A stretch of DNA of 64,000 nt from Pullulanibacillus pueri (GCF_014639255.1 NZ_BMFV01000001.1:62001-126000); one strand, 5' to 3'. Counted from the stretch's first letter, positions 48,190 through 57,788 are shown. Translations and numbers: made by a program. The notes: generated by a model from the letters alone, not told the origin.

Positions 48190-49485
48190 TTGGGTAAACC
48201 TAATGTGATTATTATTTATTGCGATGATTTGGGATATGGGGATTTAGGTTGTTTTGGTTCAAAAACGATGAAAACACCTTATCTCGATCAATTGGCCAAA
48301 GAGGGTGTCCGTTTTACCAACTGGTACTCTAATTCACCGGTGTGTTCACCTTCTCGAGCGGCATTACTAACGGGAAAACACCCTTATAAGACAGGGGTGA
48401 GTCAAATTCTTGGTGGTAAACGTGGAACAGAAGGTTTGCCCACTTCCCAAATAACTCTCGCGAAGCGATTAAAAGAGGAAGGATATGCGACAGGCTTGTT
48501 TGGAAAATGGCATTTGGGAGTGACACCTGAGAATAGTCCCAATGCTCACGGCTTTGATGAGTTTTTTGGTTTTCTGGCTGGGTGTGTCGACTATTATTCT
48601 CACATTTTTTATTGGCAGCAGGCGAACGGGGTTAACCCGGTCCATGATCTTTGGCACAATGAGAAGGAAGTTTGGGACAATGGCTCTTATTTGACTGAAG
48701 TAATTACGGAAAAAGCGACTCAGTTTATTAAGGAACATGCCGAAGACCCCTTTTTTCTTTACGTGCCTTATAATGCACCCCATTATCCTATGCATGCACC
48801 ACAGCACTATCTTGATCGCTTTCCGGATTTACCTCCCGAGCAGCGTATTATGGCCGCTATGATTGCTGCGGTTGATGATGGAGTCGGGGAAATAGTAAAA
48901 ACCTTACGCAGTATTGATAAATATGAAGACTCTATTATATTTTTCTCAAGTGATAATGGCCCATCTACTGAATCTCGTAATTATCTCGATGGCACAGAAA
49001 CGCCTTATTTTGGAGGCAGTGCTGGACAATTCCGCGGACATAAGGGGAGCTTGTTCGATGGTGGCATTCGCGAGCCGGCAATTTTGAGCTATCCACGAGT
49101 CATTCCTGGAGGTCAGGTGTGTGATGAAGTCGGGATGATGATGGATATCGCTCCCACGTTATCGGCAATCTGTGGTGTGGATGATCATGAGCTTCAAGAC
49201 ATGGATGGAGAAAATATCTTATCTATGGTGACTGAAAGAGCAGAGAGTCCGCATCAACAAGCGTTTTGGGAATATAGTGGACAATTGGCGGTGAGAGAAG
49301 GAAAGTGGAAGCTTGTTAAAGATGGCATGCTAGATTTTGATAGAAAAGTGGCAGATAGCCTGCACCTTTCTGATATGGAGGCGGATCCTGGAGAGCAAAA
49401 GAATCTCGTCGACCAATATCCAGATCTAGCTGCCCGACTGGAACGAGACCTTGAAGCATGGTCAATTGAGATCGGTGTATTATAA
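48190..49485 (+). CDS. sulfatase (type I) 2
   Basis: About 431 residues from TTG 48190, nine bases past AAAGGGGA; ATG 48163 is an alternative but its upstream GGAG is too close. IIYCDDLGYGDLGCFG supplies metal ligands, and CSPSR begins at Cys52 (formylglycine site). Then GKWHLGV, FFLYVPYNAPHYPMHAP and FFSSDNGPSTESR. This is the classic arylsulfatase/GalNAc-6-sulfatase-like subfamily. It is cytoplasmic in the absence of a signal peptide. Confidence 0.93.
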   Translation: MGKPNVIIIYCDDLGYGDLGCFGSKTMKTPYLDQLAKEGVRFTNWYSNSPVCSPSRAALLTGKHPYKTGVSQILGGKRGTEGLPTSQITLAKRLKEEGYATGLFGKWHLGVTPENSPNAHGFDEFFGFLAGCVDYYSHIFYWQQANGVNPVHDLWHNEKEVWDNGSYLTEVITEKATQFIKEHAEDPFFLYVPYNAPHYPMHAPQHYLDRFPDLPPEQRIMAAMIAAVDDGVGEIVKTLRSIDKYEDSIIFFSSDNGPSTESRNYLDGTETPYFGGSAGQFRGHKGSLFDGGIREPAILSYPRVIPGGQVCDEVGMMMDIAPTLSAICGVDDHELQDMDGENILSMVTERAESPHQQAFWEYSGQLAVREGKWKLVKDGMLDFDRKVADSLHLSDMEADPGEQKNLVDQYPDLAARLERDLEAWSIEIGVL

Positions 49486-49558
49486 GGTGTTACCACTATG
49501 ATTTAGCCTTTTTTGCACAAGTGACTATTAAAATTTATAGGGTGGAGATGATTGATCA

Positions 49559-51034
49559 ATGCGTGCAGTTATGGTAATGTTTGATTCTTTAAACAGGCGG
49601 ATGCTTCCAAACTATGGCTGTGATTGGGTTCATGCCCCACAATTCGAAAAATTATCAGAACGTTGTGTGACTTTCGATAATTGCTATGCGGGGAGTCTCC
49701 CTTGTATGCCAGCAAGAAGGGAACTCCACACGGGAAGATATAATTTTTTGCACCGGAGTTGGGGGCCAATAGAACCTTTTGATGATTCAATGATTGATCT
49801 TTTGAAGAACAAGGGAATCTATACGCATCTAGCAACAGATCATATGCATTATTTAGAAGACGGTGGCGCGACCTATCATACAAGATATAATTCGTGGGAG
49901 ATTGCTTGAGGGCAAGAAGGTGATCACTGGAAAGGCGTCGTGGCTGAACCGGATATTCCTGAAACCCTAACCCGCAGAACAGGCGATTTATGGCGTCATG
50001 ATTGAGTGAATCGGAAGTTTATGGATACTGAAGAGAAACATCCACAAACTGTCACTTTCTCCCATGGATTAGAGTTTATTGAGCGTAATCATGATGAAGA
50101 TGATTGGTTCTTACAAATTGAAGCCTTTGATCCTCATGAGCCTTATTTCACACAACAAAAGTATAAAGATTTATATCCCCATCAGTATAGTGGTAAGCAT
50201 TTTGACTGGCCTGATTATGGAAAGGTGAATGAGAATGCTGAAGAAGTTGACCACGTTGTGAAGGAATATGCGGCGTTACTTAGTATGTGTGATCATTCTT
50301 TAGGAAGGGTCCTAGACGCCTTTGACCGCTATGATCTTTGGAAAGATACGATGTTGATTGTAAATACGGATCATGGCTTTATGCTTGGGGAGAAAGAATG
50401 GTGGGGAAAAAACATTCAGCCCCTTTATAATGAGATTGTCAATATCCCTCTTTTTATATGGGATCCGAGATATAATGTGAAAAATGAACGGTCAGATGCC
50501 TTAGTTCAAACGATAGATATAGCACCGACATTGTTAGATTACTTCGGATTAGAGCCTACTCCTGATGTGGAAGGGACGCCATTAGGGGAGGTCATCCGAT
50601 CAAAAGTTAAGGCGAGAGAGGCTGCTTTATTTGGTATTCACGGGGGGCAGTTGAATTGTACCGATGGCAGATATGTTTATATGAGAGCACCGGTAACTGC
50701 CAATAATGAACCTCTTTTTGAATATACCTTGTTTCCTACACATATGAATAGGAGATTTAATATTGAAGAATTGTCCAATATGGAATTAGTAGCACCTTTT
50801 CGTTTTACAAAAGGCTGTCAGGTACTAAAAATAAAGGCCAATACGTTGGTTAATCCCTATCTTCAAGACACTCTGTTGTTTGATTTAGAAAAGGATCCGG
50901 AGCAGTTACATCCCATACAAGACCCTGATATTGAAGCACTTATGGTCAATCATATGGCAGCGTTAATGCGAAAACATGATGCCCCTTCTGAACAATATGA
51001 ACGATTTGACATCGCTCATAAGGAGGAAAAATAA
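49559..51034 (+). pseudogene. sulfatase 3 interrupted by two in-frame TGA codons
   Basis: A sulfatase-like gene of 490 sense codons plus two internal TGA stops, 49907-49909 and 50003-50005, 31 codons apart. Everything between and after stays in one frame. The first part carries the CMPAR form of the formylglycine motif (SLPCMPARRELHTGR). The region between the stops (GQEGDHWKG) and after (VNRKFMDTEE, FDPHEPYFT, VNTDHGFMLGEKEWWGK) is family-like. Family memory suggests Arg or Trp at the first stop and Trp at the second. It could be a recent pseudogene, or TGA could be partly read through as Trp, which is known in B. subtilis. TGA is a normal stop elsewhere in this window. Confidence 0.8.
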
Positions 51035-51054
51035 AAAAATTTTCATAAATTGAG

Positions 51055-51068
51055 TTATAACGCTTACA
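51055..51068 (-). promoter_or_regulatory. candidate cre site upstream of the Gfo/Idh gene
   Basis: On the minus strand it reads TGTAAGCGTTATAA, one mismatch from the CcpA consensus TGWAARCGYTWNCW. It lies 68 bases before the Gfo/Idh start. Confidence 0.5.
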
Positions 51069-51135
51069 TTTTTTCTTCATTTAATATATCTTAATAGAAT
51101 AAGAGATAAATTATTTTTCCATGGAGGTTTGAAGG

Positions 51136-52215
51136 ATGAGTGAAAAGTTACGTTTAGGAATTATTGGTTGCGGGGGCATCGCAAATGGAAAGCATCTGCC
51201 TAGTCTAGCAAAGGTCGAGCAGGCTGAAATCGTTGCTTTTTGCGACCTTGTTGTAGAAAGAGCTGAAAAGGCAGCTCAGGAATATGGTGTTGAAGAAGCA
51301 AAGGTGTATACCGATTATAAAGAGCTTTTGCAGGATGGCTCGATAGATGTTATTCATGTTTGTACACCAAACGCATCTCATGCAGAGATTTCAATTGCTG
51401 CGCTTGAATCAGGTAAACACGTCATGTGTGAAAAACCGATGGCTAAAACATCCGCTGAGGCTCAGAAAATGGTCGAAGCTGCCAAGCGAACAGGAAAAAA
51501 ACTTACCATTGGTTACCAAAACCGCTTTAGAGAAGATAGCCGATATTTACATACCGTATGTGAGAAAGGCGATCTTGGTGACATTTATTTTGCTAAAGCG
51601 CATGCGATTCGTCGACGTGCGGTGCCAACATGGGGAGTGTTCCTTGATGAAGAGCAGCAAGGCGGCGGTCCACTTATTGATATTGGGACACATGCCCTTG
51701 ACCTTACATTATGGATGCTCAATAACTATAAACCAAAAGTTGTTTTAGGAACGACTTATCACAAACTTGGTCAAAAAGAAAATGCGGCTAATGCTTGGGG
51801 ACCATGGGATCCTAAGAAGTTTACTGTTGAAGATTCTGCCTTCGGCTTTATTACGATGGAAAACGGAGCTTCGATTGTTTTGGAATCAAGCTGGGCCCTT
51901 AATTCCTTAGACGTTCGCGAAGCTCAATGTACATTAGCGGGTACAGAAGGCGGAGCGGATATGAAAGATGGCTTGCGCATTAATGGTGAAAATGAAGGCA
52001 AGCTCTATACTACTCAGGTCGAATTAGGTGCAGGTGGGGTAGCCTTCTATGACGGTAAAGCCGAAAGCGATGCCGATCTTGAAGCACGTCTTTGGATTGA
52101 AAGTATCATCAATGATACCGAACCGGTTGTTAAACCAGAAGAGGCATTAGTGGTGACACAGATTTTAGAAGCAATCTATGAATCCTCTAGAACTGGGGAA
52201 GCTGTCTATTTTTAA
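51136..52215 (+). CDS. Gfo/Idh/MocA-family oxidoreductase
   Basis: A 359-residue NAD(P)-dependent enzyme with GIIGCGGIANGKHLP as the Rossmann motif, CEKPMAKTSAEA as the catalytic lysine loop, and GGGPLIDIGTHALDLTLWML with the conserved His/Asp. GGAGG precedes ATG 51136. It follows three sulfatases and a GH35 and probably oxidises or epimerises a sugar released by them. A terminator ends the gene. Confidence 0.93.
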   Translation: MSEKLRLGIIGCGGIANGKHLPSLAKVEQAEIVAFCDLVVERAEKAAQEYGVEEAKVYTDYKELLQDGSIDVIHVCTPNASHAEISIAALESGKHVMCEKPMAKTSAEAQKMVEAAKRTGKKLTIGYQNRFREDSRYLHTVCEKGDLGDIYFAKAHAIRRRAVPTWGVFLDEEQQGGGPLIDIGTHALDLTLWMLNNYKPKVVLGTTYHKLGQKENAANAWGPWDPKKFTVEDSAFGFITMENGASIVLESSWALNSLDVREAQCTLAGTEGGADMKDGLRINGENEGKLYTTQVELGAGGVAFYDGKAESDADLEARLWIESIINDTEPVVKPEEALVVTQILEAIYESSRTGEAVYF

Positions 52216-52243
52216 GATGAAATTAGCATTGTATAACATGAGG

Positions 52244-52276
52244 GGCCGAAGGTGTTACATACTTTCGGCCTTCTTC
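52244..52276 (+). terminator. terminator after the Gfo/Idh gene
   Basis: GGCCGAA (52244-52250) with TTCGGCC (52264-52270) and a pyrimidine-rich T tail. Confidence 0.8.
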
Positions 52277-52396
52277 TCTATATACAGCATTCTTAAAGGT
52301 GGGTGGGGAGGGTAGTATTTAAAACAAGCTAGGAAAGGTCATGCTGATTGATCTTGCATAAGATTGACGGGTGCCTTCAAAAGTATTGAGTTTTTT

Positions 52397-52561
52397 ATAA
52401 CAAAGCACTCCAGCAAAAAAGTGTTAAGATCTCCCCCAAAAGAGTGAATTTTTAAAGGCATTACACTCTAGAAATCCTCATATTAAGATAGAGGATGCTT
52501 GTTGAGATCAGCAATCTTCAACTTTAAAATCCCAATAATGTTTTTCAGAGTGCTTTGTAAT
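52397..52561 (+). repeat. possible miniature inverted-repeat element
   Basis: ATAACAAAGCACTC (52397-52410) and its near-perfect reverse complement GAGTGCTTTGTAAT (52548-52561) bound a 165-bp noncoding segment. Inside is a second inverted pair AGAGTG/CACTCT (52443-52469). The 405-base gap after the Gfo/Idh gene contains nothing else recognised. Confidence 0.45.
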
Positions 52562-52620
52562 TTTAGATTATTAATGAGCGTTGAAGAGCCTATATAGGTT
52601 AAACGGGAGGGCAGAGAAGG

Positions 52621-53328
52621 ATGAGAAAAGTCGCAGCGATTTATGACATTCATGGCAATGATTTTGCTCTAAATGCTGTTTTGGAAGAAGTCCGTAACTG
52701 TGACGTTGATACCATTGTCGTTGGTGGGGATTTGGCTTGGGGACCACAGCCTGCATTGGTTATGGAGCGGCTGATGGCTCTTGAGGGCAATGTTCTTTTT
52801 ATAAAAGGAAATGCTGATAGAGAAGTGGCAGGACGATATGGTGTTGAACAAGGACTCGATGAGGGAACAGCCGAAATCAATCAGTGGTGCACAGACCAAT
52901 TGACGAAATCTCAACTCGAATTCCTTAACAATTTACAAGAAAAGGTGACGCTACATATCGATGGATTAGGTGAAGTCTTATTTGTTCATGGCTCACCGAG
53001 AAGTGATGAAGAAGCGATTCGCAAAGCTACTCCAGAAATAGAGATTGAACCGATGATTCATTCGGTAGAAGAAGACATTATCGTTTGCGGTCACACCCAT
53101 GTTCAGTTTGACCGAAGGATAAAAGGTAAAAGGATTATTAATGCGGGAAGCGTTGGGCTTCAAAGTGCTGCAAGAGGCGCTTGTTGGGCCATACTTGGTC
53201 CTGATGTAGCGTTGCGTGAGACAGAATATAATTATCAGCTTGCAGCAGAACACATTCTCAAGTCAGGGGTGCCAATGGCAAGGGATTTCGCCGACCATGT
53301 TTTAAACCCACCGACTGAAGGACCTTGA
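52621..53328 (+). CDS. metallophosphoesterase (YfcE-like)
   Basis: A 235-residue calcineurin-like phosphoesterase. The metal and catalytic motifs are visible: IYDIHGNDF (Asp9, His11), VVGGDLAWGP, IKGNADRE, FVHGSPR and VCGHTHVQF, in the normal order. It hydrolyses phosphodiesters or phosphomonoesters with two divalent metals. A G-rich ribosome site precedes ATG 52621. No partner genes. Confidence 0.92.
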   Translation: MRKVAAIYDIHGNDFALNAVLEEVRNCDVDTIVVGGDLAWGPQPALVMERLMALEGNVLFIKGNADREVAGRYGVEQGLDEGTAEINQWCTDQLTKSQLEFLNNLQEKVTLHIDGLGEVLFVHGSPRSDEEAIRKATPEIEIEPMIHSVEEDIIVCGHTHVQFDRRIKGKRIINAGSVGLQSAARGACWAILGPDVALRETEYNYQLAAEHILKSGVPMARDFADHVLNPPTEGP

Positions 53329-53457
53329 TGCTATTCACTATTAGGGACTATTTTGAAAATGGAGAATAACTGTTTCTAAGTGTAGTTAAAGCTCAGGATA
53401 TTTTATTGATCATGATTTGCTTTCTATACAAAGTATTTAGAGGAAGGAGGGATCTAG

Positions 53458-54249
53458 TTGTCAAATCATGAAAATGAAGAAAGGCTAACAGGTGGAAATG
53501 TCTCTAGCGTTTATCGTCTGGGAGATACTGTGCGTCGAGAATTAAAACCAGGGAGTACCAAAATTCATAGGCTATTAAAACATTTAGAAAACAAAGGTTT
53601 TAATTATGCACCAAAGTACTTGGGTATTGATGAAAAGGGAAGAGAGATACTATCATTTATTGAAGGTGAAGCTGGTAATGATCCTTTAAAAGAATACATG
53701 TGGTCTGATGATTCTTTGGAAGAAATAGCGAAGATGCTTCGCCATTACCATGATGCTGTGTGTGATTTTCCATTAACAGATGAATGGCAACCAATAGATA
53801 ATACACCCAATAAAGTGGAAGTATTATGCCATAATGATTTTGCTAGATATAACATTGTTTTTAATCATAAAAGACCCGTTGGTATTATTGATTTTGATGT
53901 TGCTGGACCTGGTCCAAGACTTTGGGACATCGCCTATACTCTTTATACTTGCGTCCCCTTAAGTCGATTTTATATTGCTGAAACAGGTGAGGAAGTTTAT
54001 TATGAATCATCACAGCATGCCAACCGGATAAAACAAAGAATTAAATTGTTTTTTGAATCTTACGGAGATGGAAGAGACGAAGATTATTTGGAAATGGTAT
54101 TACTCCGATTGGAGGGGTTATGTCAAACCATTAAAAGAAAAGTTAGTGAAGGTGATATTGCTTTTCAAAAGATGGTAGATGAAGGGCATCTTGAACATTA
54201 TCAAAACGATATTAAGTTTATTCGTGAACATGGGCAGGAATGGATTTAA
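53458..54249 (+). CDS. aminoglycoside phosphotransferase-family kinase 1
   Basis: A 263-residue small-molecule kinase fold. TTG 53458 is placed by GGAAGGAGG seven bases before. The catalytic loop is LCHNDFARYNIVF (Asp and Asn) and the magnesium motif IIDFDVAGPGPRLWDIAY. Related enzymes phosphorylate aminoglycosides, choline, homoserine or other hydroxyls. Substrate unknown. A second APH-like gene follows 109 bases on, with a terminator between. Confidence 0.85.
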   Translation: MSNHENEERLTGGNVSSVYRLGDTVRRELKPGSTKIHRLLKHLENKGFNYAPKYLGIDEKGREILSFIEGEAGNDPLKEYMWSDDSLEEIAKMLRHYHDAVCDFPLTDEWQPIDNTPNKVEVLCHNDFARYNIVFNHKRPVGIIDFDVAGPGPRLWDIAYTLYTCVPLSRFYIAETGEEVYYESSQHANRIKQRIKLFFESYGDGRDEDYLEMVLLRLEGLCQTIKRKVSEGDIAFQKMVDEGHLEHYQNDIKFIREHGQEWI

Positions 54250-54277
54250 TGGGAGGTGTTTTTTAACGGTTACGTTG

Positions 54278-54302
54278 AATCAATCAGAGATTGATTTTTT
54301 TT
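54278..54302 (+). terminator. terminator between the two kinase genes
   Basis: AATCAATC (54278-54285) with GATTGATT (54289-54296) then a run of Ts. Confidence 0.85.
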
Positions 54303-54358
54303 GCGGATTTTTTAAATCACCGATGGATTGTTTAAAATGGAAACTTTGAGGTGTTGAG

Positions 54359-55288
54359 ATGAACAAAGACGATCCTAAATCAATACTACTCGATAAATTT
54401 CATGTGGATCAAGCGCAGCTTATTGGATCGGGCATGGAATGCGAAGTTTATTTATATGACCATGAAAAAGTATTGAAAGTATATAATGAGATGTCCGATT
54501 ATCGGAAGCAAACCGTCCTTAAAGCATTCTACTCGAAAATCGATTCAAGTGATTTGAGCTATGAACTTCCGTATATTTATGATATCTATAATGAGAATGG
54601 CATGGTCATTACGATTGAAAAAAGAATGCGGGGTAGCAATATGCAACGTTTATTCTCAGATATGACTGTCAATGAACAAACGAAGATGATGGAAACCTAT
54701 CTCAATGCCAATCTAGAATTAAAATCTGCAAAAGTTGAGTCTGATATTGAAGGTTTCGTTTTGTTCAATGAAAATCAGACATCAGAAGCACCCGATAACT
54801 GGTATTTTGCTTTGAAAGAAATGGTGATTAGGAAAAAAGGGGAACTAGACTGTTATTTTAAAAGAGATGTCCAGCATTACAATGAAAAAGTCAATCGATT
54901 AGTAGCCTTTTTATCATCAGGCTATGAAGGGGAGTATTCGTTAATTCATGGAGACTTTTATCCTGGAAACCTCTTGGCAAACAAGCATGGAAAAGTGACT
55001 GGACTTATTGATTTTGGAATCATGACGATGTACGGTGACCATTTATTTGATATTGCGATAGGCTGGGTCTGCCTTGATATGTATAATGAATTAAAAGCCA
55101 ATCTATATGAAAGGTATTTAAACATCATTATTGCAACATTGAGTGAAAGTGTTAGAAAACGATTATATATATATGTTTTGATTTATAGCTTCCTTACTGC
55201 AAATCTATACTCTCCGAAATGTGAAGATGGCCATTATCAGTGGTGTGTTAAAAACCTCAATAATAAAGGCTATTGGGAGGCTTTATAA
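54359..55288 (+). CDS. aminoglycoside phosphotransferase-family kinase 2
   Basis: A 309-residue kinase-like protein, ATG 54359, with GAGGTGTTGAG upstream. Nucleotide loop IGSGMECEVYLYD, then VLKVYNEM with the ATP-binding Lys. The catalytic loop is LIHGDFYPGNLL and the metal motif is GLIDFGIMTMYGDHLFDIAIG. Distantly related to the preceding kinase, not a tandem duplicate. It may modify an antibiotic or a metabolite; no substrate is evident. Confidence 0.85.
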   Translation: MNKDDPKSILLDKFHVDQAQLIGSGMECEVYLYDHEKVLKVYNEMSDYRKQTVLKAFYSKIDSSDLSYELPYIYDIYNENGMVITIEKRMRGSNMQRLFSDMTVNEQTKMMETYLNANLELKSAKVESDIEGFVLFNENQTSEAPDNWYFALKEMVIRKKGELDCYFKRDVQHYNEKVNRLVAFLSSGYEGEYSLIHGDFYPGNLLANKHGKVTGLIDFGIMTMYGDHLFDIAIGWVCLDMYNELKANLYERYLNIIIATLSESVRKRLYIYVLIYSFLTANLYSPKCEDGHYQWCVKNLNNKGYWEAL

Positions 55289-55405
55289 GGTGCTATTTTC
55301 AAAGTGGTGGATGGCATTTTTAAGTATTGCATCTTAAAATGATGTGATTTGTGGCACGGTGAACGGGGCGATTAAGATTTTGACTATAGGCTTGTTCAAG
55401 TAGGG

Positions 55406-55438
55406 TAGCCATTCTTCAAAAAGGAGATGGCTATTTTT
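55406..55438 (+). terminator. terminator after the second kinase gene
   Basis: TAGCCAT (55406-55412) with ATGGCTA (55427-55433), an inner CTTC/GGAG pairing, then five Ts. Confidence 0.78.
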
Positions 55439-55544
55439 GTTGAATAAATAGAGAGTAAGACGATTAGCTAAGAAAGGCCTTGGGCTGCCAAGGGATGATG
55501 AAGCGCCCCTATTCTTACAAATGTGTGTTCAAGGAGTGGTTGAA

Positions 55545-56750
55545 ATGGCACGTGTTTTATTTATTAATCCAGGATCAGAAGGACATATCAATCCCACTCT
55601 CGGAGTTGTCCAAGAGCTTATTTCGCGCGGTGAAGAGGTTGTTTACTTTACGATAGAAGCTTTTCGAGAGCGACTAGAGAGGACGGGAGCGATTGTCCGA
55701 ACAATAGATGGTCAAAAGTTTATCAAAGCCTTTCTTTCCGGTGGAAGAAATGGTGCACTTGAAAGAATAAACGGTCTATTACTTACTGCTGATATTGTCA
55801 TACCTAGTGTGCTTGAACAGATTAATGGAGAACATTTTGATTATATGATCCATGATGCCATGTTTGGTTGCGGGTATTTCCTTGCTCAAATTCTTGAGCT
55901 ACCGGCAATCAATTCTTGCACTTCCTTTGCAGAGACAAAGACATCCTTTGATAGCAAATTGGAACAGCAATTAAGCGGAATCCCTGAAGAAAGACTTAAA
56001 CCTATTAACGATAAATTTAATCGCCTGACATCGATGATAAAGGAAAAGTATGGTGTAGAGATACCCTCTCCTTACGAAGTTTTTTGTAATCCAGCCCCAC
56101 TTACTCTAGTCTACACGACAAGGGAGTTTCAACCTTTTGGACAAGCCTTTGATCAAACGTATAAATTTGTCGGTCCATCTATCCTTTCACGAATGAATAA
56201 GGATAGTTTTAATCTTGATGTCCTCAAAGAAAAAAGTCCCATTTATATCTCGCTTGGGACGGTTTTTAACCGCACGCTTGAGTTTTACAAGCTTTGCTTA
56301 GAAGCATTTGCTGATAGCGATCATACAGTTGTCATGTCCATTGGGAATCAGATTCAACGCTCTGATTTGGGAGAGCTCCCCCAAAACTTTATTGTGAAAG
56401 CCTATGTTCCACAAACCGAAGTACTAAAATATACAAAGTTATTTATTACACACGGAGGAATGAATAGTACCAATGAAAGTCTCTATTACGGAGTGCCGTT
56501 AATTGTCATACCACAAGGCGCGGATCAACCAATGATTGCTGCGCGAATAACCGAAATTGGAGCGGGTATTCAAATGCAAATGGACGGTTTGACGGCATAC
56601 CAACTGCGTCAAGCGGCGGACAAAGTATTAAATCAGTCCTCTTTCCATAGTACTGTCGCGAATCTAAAGAAATCTTTTCAAAAGGCTGGAGGATATCACC
56701 AGGCAGTGAATGAGATTTTCCAATTTAAAAGGAGTAAAAATATTATTTAA
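55545..56750 (+). CDS. macrolide-type (MGT/YjiC) family glycosyltransferase
   Basis: A 401-residue GT1-fold glycosyltransferase. ATG 55545 follows AAGGAGTGG; an upstream in-frame ATG at 55521 lacks such a site. N-terminal acceptor domain begins RVLFINPGSEGHINPTLGV. The nucleotide-sugar motif is FITHGGMNSTNESLYYGVPL followed by PQGADQPMIAARI. Bacillus homologues glucosylate macrolides, flavonoids and other small molecules. Fits a detoxification role near two kinases and a GNAT enzyme. Confidence 0.92.
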   Translation: MARVLFINPGSEGHINPTLGVVQELISRGEEVVYFTIEAFRERLERTGAIVRTIDGQKFIKAFLSGGRNGALERINGLLLTADIVIPSVLEQINGEHFDYMIHDAMFGCGYFLAQILELPAINSCTSFAETKTSFDSKLEQQLSGIPEERLKPINDKFNRLTSMIKEKYGVEIPSPYEVFCNPAPLTLVYTTREFQPFGQAFDQTYKFVGPSILSRMNKDSFNLDVLKEKSPIYISLGTVFNRTLEFYKLCLEAFADSDHTVVMSIGNQIQRSDLGELPQNFIVKAYVPQTEVLKYTKLFITHGGMNSTNESLYYGVPLIVIPQGADQPMIAARITEIGAGIQMQMDGLTAYQLRQAADKVLNQSSFHSTVANLKKSFQKAGGYHQAVNEIFQFKRSKNII

Positions 56751-56855
56751 GTTAGATTGTGAGCTATACACTTAAAGTGGGGGCGGCAAGGGTCTATAAG
56801 ACATTCCCATTCTAGTGAGGATAGGGCTATTCAATGGAAGGGGGAAGACATACAT

Positions 56856-57365
56856 ATGATACAGATTATTAAGGCAGATTCACGTCACGTTGAAGGAATT
56901 GCAAAGGTCTGTAGTGATGGTTATTGGGCGACTTATAAAGGTATACGGAGTGAAGACTATATTAAAAGAATAATAAAGGAATTTTATAATCACGAAAGAA
57001 TTGAAAAGGAAGTGAGTGAAACAAGCAGGGAATGGGGAGGTTATTTTGTTGCTGTAGAAGAGGGCAAAGTGATAGGTGCCATTGGAGGCGGCATGATCGC
57101 TGAGACGGCAGGAGAAGTCTTTGTATTATATCTAAAGCCTAATCGACGCCGTGAAGGGATCGGGACGATGTTATTGAATGCTTTGACAAGCCAACAAAAA
57201 GAAGTATTTAACGCTACTGAACAATGGGTGTCTGTTGCGAAAGGAAACCAAAAGGGCATACCTTTCTATGAGGCCAAAGGATTCGTATCCAAATCTGAGC
57301 AGAATGGATATGGAAATATAGAGGGGGAAAATTACACCTCCCTTAGATATTATCGTCACATTTGA
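56856..57365 (+). CDS. GNAT-family N-acetyltransferase
   Basis: A 169-residue acetyltransferase. The acetyl-CoA loop is VLYLKPNRRREGIGTMLLNAL, followed by VAKGNQKGIPFYEAKGF. ATG 56856 follows GAAGGGGG. It lies 105 bases after the glycosyltransferase with no terminator obvious between them. The substrate, an amine, is not known. Confidence 0.9.
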   Translation: MIQIIKADSRHVEGIAKVCSDGYWATYKGIRSEDYIKRIIKEFYNHERIEKEVSETSREWGGYFVAVEEGKVIGAIGGGMIAETAGEVFVLYLKPNRRREGIGTMLLNALTSQQKEVFNATEQWVSVAKGNQKGIPFYEAKGFVSKSEQNGYGNIEGENYTSLRYYRHI

Positions 57366-57422
57366 TTTTACTTCGTAAGGGAAAGGTGGGGCAAGGAAAG
57401 CTCTTTTACTTTGATAATTGCC

Positions 57423-57572
57423 TTAGAAGACTTGGCTTGCACTTCACCGCTTCGCTGAGCACAGCCTGATGTTCAGGCATACAGCTTCACACACTAAGGT
57501 TGTCGCCAAGGTGAAAGCCTAAGTTCCCTTTATAAGGTCTTCCGCTAACCTATAAATTCTGACGTTATAAAA
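57423..57572 (-). repeat. dispersed structured repeat, family A, copy 4
   Basis: Reverse-orientation copy. One end TTAGAAGACTTGGCTT pairs with AAGCCTAAG and GGTCTTCCGCTAA at the other end, closing a long stem. GCCTGATGTTCAGGC in the middle is a perfect hairpin, and GACGTTATAAAAAA marks the far edge. This is the best preserved copy for folding. It fills the 5' part of the 524-base gap before the PadR gene. Confidence 0.85.
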
Positions 57573-57595
57573 AATGCACTCATTTTGAGTGCATT
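57573..57595. repeat. perfect 10-bp palindromic hairpin
   Basis: AATGCACTCA (57573-57582) and TGAGTGCATT (57586-57595) around a 3-base loop, adjoining the end of repeat A copy 4. It could be a terminator for the GNAT transcript, though it has only a weak T tail. Confidence 0.6.
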
Positions 57596-57788
57596 GGTCT
57601 TAATTTTTACTCTTTGGGGGCGTGGTGTTCGTATTCTAGACAACCTATTTTAGCTTCATGAGTAGGGGACTGATGGAAAGAATACGTTTTGAACACCTTG
57701 ATTCAAAATCGATTTTTTAAGCCTGCATTTTAGGATTCTGAGGTTATTCATTGACCAATGGATATACTTTTTATAAAAATATAAAATA

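Noticed and set aside
49907..50005. Selenocysteine or a reassigned genetic code as explanation for the two TGA codons
   Set aside because: No Cys-equivalent position is implied, no obvious SECIS-like hairpin was noticed right after the codons, and several genes in the window stop at TGA.
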